From a virus: a stretch of 64,000 nucleotides of DNA. Shown piece after piece: positions 30,427 to 39,806 of this stretch (position 1 is the stretch's first letter; every line of letters begins with the position of its first letter). The notes below the pieces were generated by a model, which did not search any database, was not told the origin of the DNA, and worked only from the letters and a program-made list of their open reading frames with translations. The stretch spans positions 81,401 through 145,400 of IMG/VR virus record IMGVR_UViG_3300044213_000170; one strand, written 5' to 3'. A program made the position numbers and the translations under genes.

Positions 30427-31800
30427 ATGCCAAGATTAAGTATGTGGCGTGACAACCACTCCAATGATTATAAGTTTTTTGACCGTAGAATTTCGGAAGA
30501 ATTTACCATCGGCGGTACCGGTATTTTACTACACAAATACTTAGGTCCGCAAACAAATACCGCTGCAACTGCATATAGTTTAACATCAGACGCAGTAACT
30601 GGAACCAATTCCCTTAGTTTTGCTAACGTTTCATTGATAGAAGTAGGGCAGACTATACAAGGCATTAATATCGATACAAATACCACTATTACTAAAATAA
30701 ATGTAGCAGCAAACACTGCAACTATCAGTAGTTCGTTAACTGGCAATATTGCCGGCGGCACTCCTGTAAATGTTTATTGGAACGATGCTACTAAACCCAA
30801 TTATACTACAGATAGCGTATTAAATATTCAAGATTTACTGTTTTTAGAAAATAGAGATAGAAAATATGATACTAGTGTGTATGCGTTAAGAGGAATTTAT
30901 ACCGTAAGTGATAACGATTGGGACTTGACTCAATTTGGTTTAATGTTAAGTACCGATACTATTGTTCTTACCTTTCACTTAAATGATACCGTGGCCTCTA
31001 TAGGTCGAAAGTTAATGAGCGGAGATGTAATCGAATTACAACACAAAAAAGATTACTTCCCATTAAACGATGATTTGCCAGCTGCATTAAAAAGATTTTA
31101 TGTTATTCAAGATGTAACATTTGCGGCAGAAGGCTTTAGTCAAACTTGGTGGCCACATTTGATCAGGATCAAAGCCAAACCAATGGTTAATTCACAAGAG
31201 TACAAAGATATTCTGAATAGCATTACTACAGTTGGAACTCCGACTGGAACACCAATCGGCCAAGTAATGTCAAACCTTGCCAAGTTAGGCGAAATCAACG
31301 ATGCTGTATTAGCACAAGCAGAAATTGATGTTCCAGTAAGCGGTACTGATATCAATTCAATATATAATGTTACATTGGACCCTAATGGTTTACCAGGTGA
31401 TCCAACCGGATCATCGCTGAAAAATCTATCAGTTAATAGCACAAATAAACTGGCCAGAGCAACTACGCCGGATGCAAATATCCCTGCCTATTTGGGCGGT
31501 GACGGGTTGGCTCCCGACGGGTATCCTGTAGTACAGAGCACCAGCTTCCCCACAAATCCTAAAATCGGAGACTTCGTGTTACGTACAGATTTTGTCCCTA
31601 ATAGATTATTTCGATTCGATGGTGCACGTTGGAATAAAATAGAAGATAGTGTCAGAACAAATACTACTCCGGGACCAGCTAATGCAACCCAACACGGTAG
31701 ATTTTATAATGACAATAGTACATTTACTGACTTGGAAGGACAAACGCAGCCAACAAGACAAAGCCTTAGCAAAGCACTTAAACCCAAAGCAGATAATTAA
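30427..31800 (+). CDS. 14: Neck protein (gp14-like)
   Basis: 457 residues from MPRLSMWRDNHSNDYKFF with a GGGA ribosome site; an in-frame ATG 33 nt upstream overlaps the promoter. Family-type segments include QDLLFLENRDRKYDTSVYALRG, DWDLTQFGLMLSTDTIVLTF, RKLMSGDVIELQHKKDYFPL and TWWPHLIRIKAKPMVNSQEY, the layout of T4-superfamily neck protein gp14, which with gp13 seals the head portal. An inserted Thr/Asn/Ile-rich beta segment (about 40-110) and a long C-terminal extension make it larger than T4 gp14 (about 256). Followed 11 nt later by gp15. Confidence 0.72.
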   Translation: MPRLSMWRDNHSNDYKFFDRRISEEFTIGGTGILLHKYLGPQTNTAATAYSLTSDAVTGTNSLSFANVSLIEVGQTIQGINIDTNTTITKINVAANTATISSSLTGNIAGGTPVNVYWNDATKPNYTTDSVLNIQDLLFLENRDRKYDTSVYALRGIYTVSDNDWDLTQFGLMLSTDTIVLTFHLNDTVASIGRKLMSGDVIELQHKKDYFPLNDDLPAALKRFYVIQDVTFAAEGFSQTWWPHLIRIKAKPMVNSQEYKDILNSITTVGTPTGTPIGQVMSNLAKLGEINDAVLAQAEIDVPVSGTDINSIYNVTLDPNGLPGDPTGSSLKNLSVNSTNKLARATTPDANIPAYLGGDGLAPDGYPVVQSTSFPTNPKIGDFVLRTDFVPNRLFRFDGARWNKIEDSVRTNTTPGPANATQHGRFYNDNSTFTDLEGQTQPTRQSLSKALKPKADN

Positions 31801-31811
31801 CAGGACAACCA

Positions 31812-33629
31812 ATGGCTTATCAATCTTTTTTTTATGATCAACAAATACGTAGATACATTATCCAATTTATCAGGATACTAAGCAATCTACAAGTGGAATT
31901 TGGCAAGGATCGAAACGGGGTAACTGCTTTACAACGTGTACCGGTCGTCTACGGTGACAGCAGTCGCCAAGTTGCAAGTATTATTCAAAACGGCAGTGAA
32001 AACTATATGAACAGTTTGCCGGCCATGGCCGTTTATATAGGCGGGTTCGAGTACGACCGAGGCCGAGTTATGAATCCCACATATGTAGATAAGCTGAATC
32101 TCCGAGAAAGAATATATGATCAGCAAACCGGAGAATATGGCACTACCCAGGGCGATACATATACAGTCGAACGATTAATGCCAGTCCCTTATAAATTAAC
32201 ATTGAAGGTAGATGTTTGGACTAGTAATACCGAACAAAAATTACAAATTTTAGAACAACTCTGCACATTATTCAACCCAGCACTGGAAATTCAAAGCACA
32301 GATAATTATGTCGACTGGACTAGTATCACTTATATTTTACTGACTGGTGTCAATTGGAGTAGTAAACCTGTTCCTACCGGTACTGATTCTCCTCAAGTTG
32401 AAACTGCATCACTGACGTTCGAGCTACCGATGTTTTTAAGTGCTCCGGCCTTGGTTAAAAAATTAGGAGTCATACAAAAAATTGTGGCCAATTTGTACGA
32501 TGCTAACGGAGATATCAACAATGCAATCTACAATGAAGGTAATTTATTATCCCGCCAATATTTTACTGTATTGAATTATGGTATAATACTATTAGAAAAT
32601 AGAATCAAATTGGTGCCTACAACCAATCACGTAATAGATAGATTGGGTGAACAAATCGTCAAAGAAGTAACCGAAGATATAAAAAATAACGTGTCTGTTG
32701 CCTTAACAGATACCGTGGGATTAGAACCAGGTATGTTTATTAGGGGCCTATCTATTACCGGTGCTGGCAATATCACTACTTCGATTGGTAGCACCATTGT
32801 TAATGGTATTCAAACTAACTTTTTATCCGATTTAACCCCGAATGTAGTATTATATCATGACGGAAATAGAGTTGGCACTGTAAGTTCTATTTCTAGTAAT
32901 ACCGAACTAATATTAACTGCAAATAGTCTAATAGATGTAACAACCTCAAATACGTTTACTTACACAGACCATTTTACAACGTATACAGGAAATGTAACTA
33001 TATCAAATATTTCCGGTGATGTTGTTCGATCTACTGGTCGTATTACTGCAAATATCGGAGATAAAATTGCATTTACCAGCTATCCCGAACAACTAGGTGA
33101 TGATCCGCAGTGGCGAAATGTAATAAATGTTTACGGTAATCTAGTCAACGGTTCTAGTAGAATTAGCGTGGAATTAGATTCCGGCGCAGAAATAGTAGGC
33201 ACAGTGGCATATAATCCGTACGATGCAACTGTATTGTTATGGAATCCTGATTTGGATACTATTCCAACAAATACCTTAGACCCGATTAATGCCATCATTG
33301 ATCCAATGTCTAGCAGACCTAATAGAGATTTACAAAATCTAGTAGAAGGTACCAGATACCTGTTGGTCAATGACTATATAACAGCCGCAGGCGAACAGCC
33401 AATTTATAACTGGATGGGGGTTGACAATACTCCGCTGATAGCGTATGCTAACGATATTATTCAATATCATGGCAATCACTGGATCGTTGCGTTTAAAAGC
33501 GATAGCGAACCAACTACGCAATACGTTACAAATATGACCACTGGTATCCAATATAAATGGGACGGAAGTCAGTGGACTAAGAGTTATGAGGGGTTTTACC
33601 CTGCAGGAAAATGGCAACTAATACTATAA
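31812..33629 (+). CDS. 15: Tail completion / sheath stabiliser protein (gp15-like), enlarged
   Basis: The first ~240 residues follow T4 gp15: FFYDQQIRRYIIQFIRILSN, then RVPVVYGDSSRQVASI, MPVPYKLTLKVDVWTSN and QILEQLCTLFNPALEI. gp15 caps the tail and connects it to the neck. At 605 residues it is over twice the T4 length (272); the extra C-terminal ~360 residues are beta-rich and end in a Trp-rich module (YNWMGVDNTPLIAYANDI, WIVAFKSDSEP) that may form an added surface domain. Ribosome site AGGACAACC. It overlaps the Nudix gene by 19 nt. Confidence 0.82.
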   Translation: MAYQSFFYDQQIRRYIIQFIRILSNLQVEFGKDRNGVTALQRVPVVYGDSSRQVASIIQNGSENYMNSLPAMAVYIGGFEYDRGRVMNPTYVDKLNLRERIYDQQTGEYGTTQGDTYTVERLMPVPYKLTLKVDVWTSNTEQKLQILEQLCTLFNPALEIQSTDNYVDWTSITYILLTGVNWSSKPVPTGTDSPQVETASLTFELPMFLSAPALVKKLGVIQKIVANLYDANGDINNAIYNEGNLLSRQYFTVLNYGIILLENRIKLVPTTNHVIDRLGEQIVKEVTEDIKNNVSVALTDTVGLEPGMFIRGLSITGAGNITTSIGSTIVNGIQTNFLSDLTPNVVLYHDGNRVGTVSSISSNTELILTANSLIDVTTSNTFTYTDHFTTYTGNVTISNISGDVVRSTGRITANIGDKIAFTSYPEQLGDDPQWRNVINVYGNLVNGSSRISVELDSGAEIVGTVAYNPYDATVLLWNPDLDTIPTNTLDPINAIIDPMSSRPNRDLQNLVEGTRYLLVNDYITAAGEQPIYNWMGVDNTPLIAYANDIIQYHGNHWIVAFKSDSEPTTQYVTNMTTGIQYKWDGSQWTKSYEGFYPAGKWQLIL

Positions 33630-34042
33630 ACCAAGGGTGTGGCAGTTTAATTTACTGTACATCTACCCATCGATATCTATTTTTATTACGTAACAACGGC
33701 AAAACTAAAAACACGTGGGGGCTTGTTGGTGGCAAAATCGAAGCCGGAGAATCGATTCAAGACGGCTTAATCAGAGAGATTCGAGAAGAATTGGGCGGAG
33801 AAATTCGTGATGCTAAAATAATACCCATAGAAAAGTATACTAGTGATAATAATAAATTCGTATACCACACATTCCTAATTAAAGTGGAGCATGAATTTAT
33901 TCCGTACTTAAACAATGAACATAAAGGCTACTGTTGGGTTCCGTTAGATGACTATCCGAAACCGTTACATCCCGGTGTTTATAAAACAATAAAAATAGAA
34001 CGTAACAGATCGAATATTATTCAAGAAACATCAGTTGATTGA
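33611..34042 (+). CDS. Nudix hydrolase
   Basis: 143 residues. Hydrolyses nucleoside-diphosphate-linked compounds. The complete Nudix box is GGKIEAGESIQDGLIREIREELGGE (two halves, residues ~38-62) with the catalytic REIREE; the N-terminus CGSLIYCTSTHRYLFLLRNN is the usual first strand. The start lies inside gp15 (19-nt overlap), so it is translationally coupled to a structural gene. The 3' end overlaps the convergent dioxygenase gene by 22 bp. The substrate is unknown; nucleotide sanitising, NDP-sugar control or RNA cap removal are options. Confidence 0.88.
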   Translation: MATNTINQGCGSLIYCTSTHRYLFLLRNNGKTKNTWGLVGGKIEAGESIQDGLIREIREELGGEIRDAKIIPIEKYTSDNNKFVYHTFLIKVEHEFIPYLNNEHKGYCWVPLDDYPKPLHPGVYKTIKIERNRSNIIQETSVD

Positions 34043-34578
34043 GACGACTGTTTAGTAAAAAATAATTGTATACTAATTCTAGGTTCAGGTGCAGCTAAAG
34101 TAACCATTGTGGTTGAATGCCAGACTGGCGGTTTGAACCAAGCCATACTATTATGATAAGGGAATATCCACCCCTGTTTTCCGGGCATTTCAGGATCATC
34201 ATATAAAAATAATCCTCCCCAGTTCCAATTCCAATTTCGATTTAAATAAATGGTGCTACTTAATCGATTTGTATCTTCTGGTGCATCATGATGCCAGTTA
34301 ATTTGACTGCCGGGCGGCCATATATGCATAAACACCGTTAAATTATCCATGTTGCCAAAATCTTCATGGACTTCATTTGCATATTTTTCCCAAAAATAGT
34401 TTTTATATTGGTCTAATGGTAAAACAAAGACTCCGCTGTATGCCCCAGTCTCGAGTCCTTCTCCCCATCTACCCATATAATTAATTTCGAAACTAGCTGA
34501 ACCTTTTTTACTGGCTAGGTAGTCATGAAATTCGTTTACTTTGTCCGACTCTAAAAAATTATATCTATTATAAATCAT
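34021..34578 (-). CDS. 2-oxoglutarate/Fe(II) dioxygenase, prolyl-hydroxylase-like
   Basis: 185 residues with the double-stranded beta-helix iron site: H96-H97-D98 (INWHHDAPED), distal H154 (FKPPVWHSTTMV) and R167 (RISIQLFF) for 2-oxoglutarate. The STIYLNRNWNW and GGLFLYDD strands follow the prolyl-4-hydroxylase superfamily order. Such enzymes hydroxylate Pro, Lys, Asn, sugars or bases; the substrate is not shown. It is the last gene of the glycan cassette and is 7 kb from a collagen-like fibre gene, which makes protein proline hydroxylation an attractive guess. Confidence 0.8.
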   Translation of the reverse strand: MIYNRYNFLESDKVNEFHDYLASKKGSASFEINYMGRWGEGLETGAYSGVFVLPLDQYKNYFWEKYANEVHEDFGNMDNLTVFMHIWPPGSQINWHHDAPEDTNRLSSTIYLNRNWNWNWGGLFLYDDPEMPGKQGWIFPYHNSMAWFKPPVWHSTTMVTLAAPEPRISIQLFFTKQSSQSTDVS

Positions 34579-34587
34579 GTTTTTTAT

Positions 34588-35145
34588 TTACCACTGGGTG
34601 CTGATAAAGAATAACTGAAATAATCTACCGTCATTTATATCTGTACCAAAATAATCTAAACTACTATGAAAGATATTTCCTCTATACATTGCTAATCGAT
34701 TATACTTATTACCTATTTTATCAACTAAGTCCCACTTTGTCATGTCCTGGGATTCGTATAATCGATCTCCCATTTCGTCTGATGTCAATGCGCCCGTTGC
34801 TTTGTGGCGAAATAATCCTGTGCCCCCTGTTACAGGTGCATCGGGAGTTAAGTAGCAAACTGCGGCCCACGTATTATGATGGTCACTATGTATCCAGCTA
34901 CGATCCTGTGCAGTAGTTAACTGAAAGCTACCAGTGAAACCATCCGTGTCGTGCCAATTGGTTACTTCTCCGCCGTGATTCCAGAGGATAGTTTGAATAG
35001 CATCTTTAAGACTTTGATCTAAGAAACTTTTAGTTCTACTACCCGGATAGTTGCCCGAAATGGTGAATTCTTGTGCTATTGCAAAATTCCTAACTTGATC
35101 AGGATTGCTATAAAAATCATCTACTACGATTACATTAGTTTTCAT
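34588..35145 (-). CDS. 2OG/Fe(II)-oxygenase-like protein (DUF6445 type)
   Basis: 185 residues. H86-S-D88 (SWIHSDHHNTW), CYLTPDAPVTGGTGLFRHK, distal H160 (YRGNIFHSSLDYFG) and R174 (GRLFQLFFIS) give a full iron/2-oxoglutarate set in the arrangement seen in proteins annotated as DUF6445. The N-terminus VVDDFYSNPDQVRNFA is also typical. It overlaps the preceding glycosyltransferase by 11 nt. Same size as its neighbour dioxygenase but only distantly similar, so an old pair or separate acquisitions. The substrate is unknown. Confidence 0.75.
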   Translation of the reverse strand: MKTNVIVVDDFYSNPDQVRNFAIAQEFTISGNYPGSRTKSFLDQSLKDAIQTILWNHGGEVTNWHDTDGFTGSFQLTTAQDRSWIHSDHHNTWAAVCYLTPDAPVTGGTGLFRHKATGALTSDEMGDRLYESQDMTKWDLVDKIGNKYNRLAMYRGNIFHSSLDYFGTDINDGRLFQLFFISTQW

Positions 35146-35935
35146 TGAAAAATTTCCCTTCTATTAGACTTTCTATTCTTTGATGTATACTATTTTCCCA
35201 GTACGGTCGAGATAAATTATAATTTTCTTCGATGTAAGGTAACATTTTATTGTAATCATCGGGTTGAAGATTGTCGAATATTTTTTCTAATTCTTCAATC
35301 GTATTGAATTGCAATATTCCATTTATATTAAAATATTTATCTATATTTGTACACCCGTAATATATTGGAACTGTTTTTGTTGCAAAACAATCTAATAATT
35401 TTTCGCTGTACATATTTGGCATTACTTGGTTCTCAGTGACGATATGGAATTTAGCATTAGTAAAGAATGAATTTTTATCAGCAACCCGAGGAGGACTACG
35501 ATGCCAATACCAGTCAAATGGTCCTATATTTGTTTTTTTTCCAAAACGATCCATGATCATAAAACGCATCCGATGTTCTTTAGTCCATATTTTACTACTC
35601 ATCAAAAATGTTATTTGATCTTTTTTGTCTAATATTAAACCACTATCAACCCACGTGCCTACTGGACAAAATTCTTGGCTATTAGGTAGTGTTAAAATCC
35701 TGGGATCGTATGCTAATATCAAATCGTAGTTTGTGTGGTGTTGTTGCACCATTTGCCAAAAGTCTAAATATAATGCAGGAGGTTCGCACTGAACTAATAC
35801 ATTGATATCTGCTGTGGCATCTGCATAAACATTATCAAAACAAATACTTACTTTCTTAGGAAATAATTTTGTAAACCCGTGATTAAAGTGGCCGCTATAG
35901 CCGGGCAAATATCCAATTTGGTTAATGACCCACAT
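35135..35935 (-). CDS. Glycosyltransferase, fucosyltransferase (GT10)-like
   Basis: 266 residues. The C-terminal domain has the GT10 donor-site signature in altered form (FHIVTENQVMPNMYSEKLL, then DCFATKTVPIYYGCTNI), where GT10 enzymes read FENS...TEKL...G.VPVYWG. GT10 uses GDP-fucose; the cassette contains GDP-mannose 4,6-dehydratase, the first enzyme towards GDP-fucose or GDP-perosamine, which supports a GDP-6-deoxysugar donor. It lies 1 nt from the preceding gene. Confidence 0.75.
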   Translation of the reverse strand: MWVINQIGYLPGYSGHFNHGFTKLFPKKVSICFDNVYADATADINVLVQCEPPALYLDFWQMVQQHHTNYDLILAYDPRILTLPNSQEFCPVGTWVDSGLILDKKDQITFLMSSKIWTKEHRMRFMIMDRFGKKTNIGPFDWYWHRSPPRVADKNSFFTNAKFHIVTENQVMPNMYSEKLLDCFATKTVPIYYGCTNIDKYFNINGILQFNTIEELEKIFDNLQPDDYNKMLPYIEENYNLSRPYWENSIHQRIESLIEGKFFNEN

Positions 35936-35936
35936 A

Positions 35937-36794
35937 TTATCCTGCTGTTTTTATAATTCTACTAACTTGTTTAATTGTATTGCTAAACACAATCGCAGCA
36001 TTGCTGAAATTACTATCCCTACAAACTAATCCGCCGCACCGCGCAAGAGTCATTGCTTCCATAAAACTTTCTTGCCAATATTTCTTTCGAAAGAACATAT
36101 CATATTCCCAACCCCACTGCGTTATGCCTGTTATTTGTTCAGTAGGTAATCTTAGTAAATTAGGATAATAACAAATTATACTACGATATCTGTTCTCCAT
36201 CTTAACAAGACTCTCTACATTATCTGTAGATACATATAGACGTTCGTATATCCCAGTCTCAAGTTCTTTATCAATGGCCTTACAGTAATCTTCATAAGTC
36301 ACTGTACCATAATTTGTTTGGGCCGCCATGGTAGTCATTCTGACATGAGCGCCCAATACTTTTTCATTTATACGAACCAATTTACATAAGTCATCTACTC
36401 GTGTTGTTATTTCGTTTTGTATATGAATTTTATTCAACACTCTTTTATAATCCGCTAACCGTGGACTGTTTTCAATAGAATCTAATCCGCTATACGTTTT
36501 ACCAATAGGTAAAAATCCCCCGTCAACGTAACTGGAATCTATTTTCTGATCCAATACATAATTCATTATATGTTCGTATGGTTTTTCGATTCCGTACATC
36601 TCCATTGTTGAGCGATTACGAACGATATGAGCTACTGCTTCTTGTAAGAATTCGTCGTCATTTGTATGTTCACTGAATGGGCTTAATCGAAGTACCACAT
36701 TATCAAACTCTATATCCGCTAGGGGGATAATTCCGGATTGTAAAAAACGGCTAAATGGACCGCCGCCAGGCATTGTAAAAATATAATTACGCAT
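35937..36794 (-). CDS. Putative fucosyltransferase-like glycosyltransferase
   Basis: 285 residues. LGAHVRMTTMAAQTNYG followed by RLYVSTDNVESLVKM and RSIICYYPNL resembles the GDP-fucose-binding part of alpha-1,6/O-fucosyltransferase-type enzymes (HxR motif and the S/T-D sequence). The N-terminus MRNYIFTMPGGGPFSRFLQS is a GT-B-like first strand. It overlaps the upstream gene by 8 nt. The family call is moderate; the acceptor is unknown. Confidence 0.6.
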   Translation of the reverse strand: MRNYIFTMPGGGPFSRFLQSGIIPLADIEFDNVVLRLSPFSEHTNDDEFLQEAVAHIVRNRSTMEMYGIEKPYEHIMNYVLDQKIDSSYVDGGFLPIGKTYSGLDSIENSPRLADYKRVLNKIHIQNEITTRVDDLCKLVRINEKVLGAHVRMTTMAAQTNYGTVTYEDYCKAIDKELETGIYERLYVSTDNVESLVKMENRYRSIICYYPNLLRLPTEQITGITQWGWEYDMFFRKKYWQESFMEAMTLARCGGLVCRDSNFSNAAIVFSNTIKQVSRIIKTAG

Positions 36795-37617
36795 TTTTAG
36801 TTATCGAATATTTGTCAAAGATATCACTGATAGCATCGATATAGAAAATATCATTACTTTGACCGAATGTTAGGTTAAAATATTTAGTTGCTGTAGAGTC
36901 TATCGGAACTTTTGCCGATGGGCGATAATAATCATTATTATTGTTTATCTGCTCGGCAGGGAAACCTAACATCGATAAAATTTGATTACCCATGTGAAAT
37001 ACCAAATCAGTCGTAGGATGGTTGGTGCTATCAAAAAGATTTGTTTTAGTAAAATTATCTGCAATATAATCAACAACTTTAATATCAGTAATTAGCTCCT
37101 TCAGCTTGAGATACTTGATGTCCGCATCAAATCGTTGTTTATACAAAAAATCAATTTGATTATTAAGATACTGCTGGATAATTTGATTTTTAGTTAGACC
37201 GCGATCAATTAAATCGGTGATGGGTTTTTGGTTGCCTACTATCGATCGTAATGGTTGATTGAAATTATCTGAACTATCTATGGTTGTAGTTACTAGTATA
37301 GGCCAAAAAGATTTTACTAATATATATGGAATAGTTATGGATTTAGCAGAAGATTTTAGAAACGGTTGAATACTTTTTGTAGAATTACCACCGTACTCGT
37401 CCCCAAGTGGCTGATGTATAAAAAGATCTGCCTTTTTTAAATTTGCGAGATGATCCGACCAAGTCAAAAACGATCTGTTAGCTCTTATTAAATCATAATT
37501 CTGTACTACATCTACTATTTGATATTCATTAGTAAACTGCGTCGACTGCATAAGGACGTCATAGATCATTCTTCCTTGGCAAGTAGCATATATCAACGCA
37601 ATTTTTTTCTGAGTCAT
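36787..37617 (-). CDS. WcbI-like polysaccharide biosynthesis protein
   Basis: 276 residues starting KKIALIYATCQGRMIYDVLM; the (Y/N)xxCQGR loop near the N-terminus is the hallmark of WcbI-type proteins in capsule clusters, proposed acetyltransferases or coenzyme-A binders. ADLFIHQPLGDEYGG and a late FHMGNQIL segment fit. It lies 3 nt after the dehydratase gene. Confidence 0.65.
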   Translation of the reverse strand: MTQKKIALIYATCQGRMIYDVLMQSTQFTNEYQIVDVVQNYDLIRANRSFLTWSDHLANLKKADLFIHQPLGDEYGGNSTKSIQPFLKSSAKSITIPYILVKSFWPILVTTTIDSSDNFNQPLRSIVGNQKPITDLIDRGLTKNQIIQQYLNNQIDFLYKQRFDADIKYLKLKELITDIKVVDYIADNFTKTNLFDSTNHPTTDLVFHMGNQILSMLGFPAEQINNNNDYYRPSAKVPIDSTATKYFNLTFGQSNDIFYIDAISDIFDKYSITKNA

Positions 37618-37620
37618 AAT

Positions 37621-38589
37621 TTATAGTGTGTTCATCCAATGATCGATCATTTCGTCAATCATTGATTCAAATGTGTATTTTGGTTTCCAATTTAATTGTT
37701 GGCGAATATCAGTGCTGTCGCCACGAAGATATCTAAGTTCTTCTGGTCGCATGAATTTTTCATTCTGGACTACATAGTCCTCATAATTCATACCCAATGA
37801 CTTGAAGGTATATTCACATAATTCTCTCACCGTGTGACTTTCACCAGTGGCCACTACCCAATCCCTTGCTTCGGCATTATTTGTAATTGCATGGATGGCA
37901 CGAACATAATCATAGCTATGACCCCAATCTCGGCTGCTATCCATATTACCTAATTCTAATGTATTTGTTAACCCTTTTTTAATTTCAACCGCAGTTTTAA
38001 CAACTTTATTAGTAACAAAATTGGTGCCTCGACGCGGGCTTTCATGATTGAACAAAATACCATTACAAGCATGAAGTTTATAAGCGGCACGATAATGTCT
38101 TGTTAAATTAAAAGCCGCTAGTTTACTGATTCCATACGGGCTTACTGGCACCATCGGAGTAGTTAATCGTTGTGTTTGATCTGGATCGATACTGTTACCA
38201 AACATTTCGCTGGAACTGGCTTGATAATATTTTGCTTCAGGGCATAGTTGCCTGTAATAATCAAGCATATACAAAACACCCATGGTATTTGTTTGTAGGG
38301 CAAATGCAGGCATATCAAAGCTGATACGAACATGACTCATTGCACCCAAGTTATAAATCTCGTCCGGTTTCACTTTAGAAATAACTTCGTGTAAACTCAG
38401 CGGATCCGTTAAGTCTCCGTAATGTCGAGTAATATCCTCATTAATTTTTTCTAGTCTAGAACTTTGATTTTCGGGCACACTGTGTCTGCGAACAATGCCG
38501 TGAACTTCATACCCGAGTTCTAGTAGATATTCTGATAGATAACTACCATCTTGTCCGGTAATACCTGTTATTAGTGCTTTTTTTGTCAT
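37621..38589 (-). CDS. gmd: GDP-mannose 4,6-dehydratase
   Basis: Converts GDP-D-mannose to GDP-4-keto-6-deoxymannose, the branch point to GDP-fucose, rhamnose and perosamine. 322 residues, short-chain dehydrogenase fold: TGITGQDGSYLSEYL (NADP site), IVRRHS, the catalytic region ASSSEMFG, YGISK (Tyr-X3-Lys), FNHESPRRGTNFVT and LGNMDSSRDWGHSYDYV are all diagnostic. Length is slightly below the bacterial ~350-370. Its product could feed the DegT aminotransferase next door. Confidence 0.95.
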   Translation of the reverse strand: MTKKALITGITGQDGSYLSEYLLELGYEVHGIVRRHSVPENQSSRLEKINEDITRHYGDLTDPLSLHEVISKVKPDEIYNLGAMSHVRISFDMPAFALQTNTMGVLYMLDYYRQLCPEAKYYQASSSEMFGNSIDPDQTQRLTTPMVPVSPYGISKLAAFNLTRHYRAAYKLHACNGILFNHESPRRGTNFVTNKVVKTAVEIKKGLTNTLELGNMDSSRDWGHSYDYVRAIHAITNNAEARDWVVATGESHTVRELCEYTFKSLGMNYEDYVVQNEKFMRPEELRYLRGDSTDIRQQLNWKPKYTFESMIDEMIDHWMNTL

Positions 38590-38590
38590 T

Positions 38591-39286
38591 TTATTTCTTC
38601 CATAATTTCTTTTGACTCAGATCTGAATAATTTTCATATCCGCCACAATCTGGTGTATCTTCTGCTACTTGGTCCATTAATATAATACCCCGAGCTGCAT
38701 CCTCCGGGGTCATATACATATGCCAACCACAAATGTCTGTATCATCATCCCATTGGCTTACTGCCATATCTCTGCCGTCATATCTGGCCTTAACTAACCA
38801 ATCGTAAGCATCTTTGTCGTCTGTTAGTATCATTCCGCCTCGTCCGATTGGGATACGTTTTTTGATTTGGAAACTGACCACATGAAATCCGCCGGCATAC
38901 ATTCCTTTTTTCCAACGTGTTGCTGCATCCCATATAGGATAAGGTTTAAGTTGATATATACCCGACCATTGTTCATCTCTGAATGTAGGATTACAGCCTG
39001 CGTGGCGTATATTCATTGGAACACTCTGATATGTTTGTTTAGGAATCTCTACGTCTCCTGTAGCATTCAAATACTTTAAACTCAAAAATAAACCGTTAGT
39101 GCAACAATCAACACTTATTCCATATTTTGCACCTGCGAATTCGGCCACTTTCTGTTCAAATATTTCAACTACATCGCGAGGGTCATTCCAATTATATCCT
39201 AACTGTTTAACTAAATCAAGTTCTGGGCGTTGAAATTCTTTCGGTAATTTGCCCGATGGCCAACTATTAAATGGGTTTGTTGTCAT
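38591..39286 (-). CDS. DegT/DnrJ-type sugar aminotransferase, short
   Basis: A PLP-dependent nucleotide-sugar aminotransferase by sequence: FAGAKYGISVDCCTNGLFLSL (substrate/PLP region) and VSFQIKKRIPIGRGG, where the first K corresponds to the PLP Schiff-base lysine of the family. At 231 residues it lacks most of the usual small C-terminal domain (family about 370), so it is a compact or truncated form. With Gmd and the acyltransferase it could make an N-acylated GDP-4-amino-4,6-dideoxysugar (perosamine type). It overlaps the upstream gene by 20 nt. Confidence 0.8.
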   Translation of the reverse strand: MTTNPFNSWPSGKLPKEFQRPELDLVKQLGYNWNDPRDVVEIFEQKVAEFAGAKYGISVDCCTNGLFLSLKYLNATGDVEIPKQTYQSVPMNIRHAGCNPTFRDEQWSGIYQLKPYPIWDAATRWKKGMYAGGFHVVSFQIKKRIPIGRGGMILTDDKDAYDWLVKARYDGRDMAVSQWDDDTDICGWHMYMTPEDAARGIILMDQVAEDTPDCGGYENYSDLSQKKLWKK

Positions 39287-39806
39287 AATGATATCCTAGT
39301 TTTTCTGCGTATTCATATGATTTGTAAGAATCGCGAGTCTTAATTGGTTTTGCTGGATTACCGACATATATGGTCCAGGGCATTGTGTCTTCTTTAAGTA
39401 AGCTGTTAGCGCCTAGAACACTACCTTCGGCCATTGTGACTCCTGGCAGTATTACACTGTTAGCTAATGCTCCGCTAAATCTTCTTAAAGTAATTGCGGC
39501 AAGATGTTGCTGTTCTTTATACTCATCCGGTATGAGTGGTCCTACTAGGCCCTGCCCAACGAATGTTTCACTTCCGCATACATACTTACTTCCAACGCTC
39601 ATAAAACAAAAATCTTCTACAATCAGTCCTGTAGTTTTCCCGCCTATAACAGCAACGTGAGGACTAACGTGTACATAATCACCTATTGTCAGCTGAGTGG
39701 TACAATAAAAAAAACTGTCTATTGCTACTCGATTACCAATTTTAATTAATTCGGGTCTTCGAAATTCTGCACTTGGGCTGATATAAACATCACTGCCAAC
39801 TATCAT
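39267..39806 (-). CDS. Hexapeptide-repeat acyltransferase
   Basis: 179 residues of left-handed beta-helix repeats (IKIGNRVAIDSFFYC, LTIGDYVHVSPHVAVIGG, SVILPGVTMAEGSVLGANSL) with the end motif WTIYVGNPAKPIK typical of sugar O- or N-acetyltransferases. It probably acetylates the amino sugar made by its neighbours. Overlaps by 4 nt upstream and 20 nt downstream. Confidence 0.88.
   Translation of the reverse strand: MIVGSDVYISPSAEFRRPELIKIGNRVAIDSFFYCTTQLTIGDYVHVSPHVAVIGGKTTGLIVEDFCFMSVGSKYVCGSETFVGQGLVGPLIPDEYKEQQHLAAITLRRFSGALANSVILPGVTMAEGSVLGANSLLKEDTMPWTIYVGNPAKPIKTRDSYKSYEYAEKLGYHYDNKPI

Noticed and set aside
36787-37617. Calling the WcbI-like gene a proven acetyltransferase
   Set aside because: Only the CQGR loop and general layout are visible. 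The enzymatic role of this family is itself uncertain, so the name is kept descriptive.
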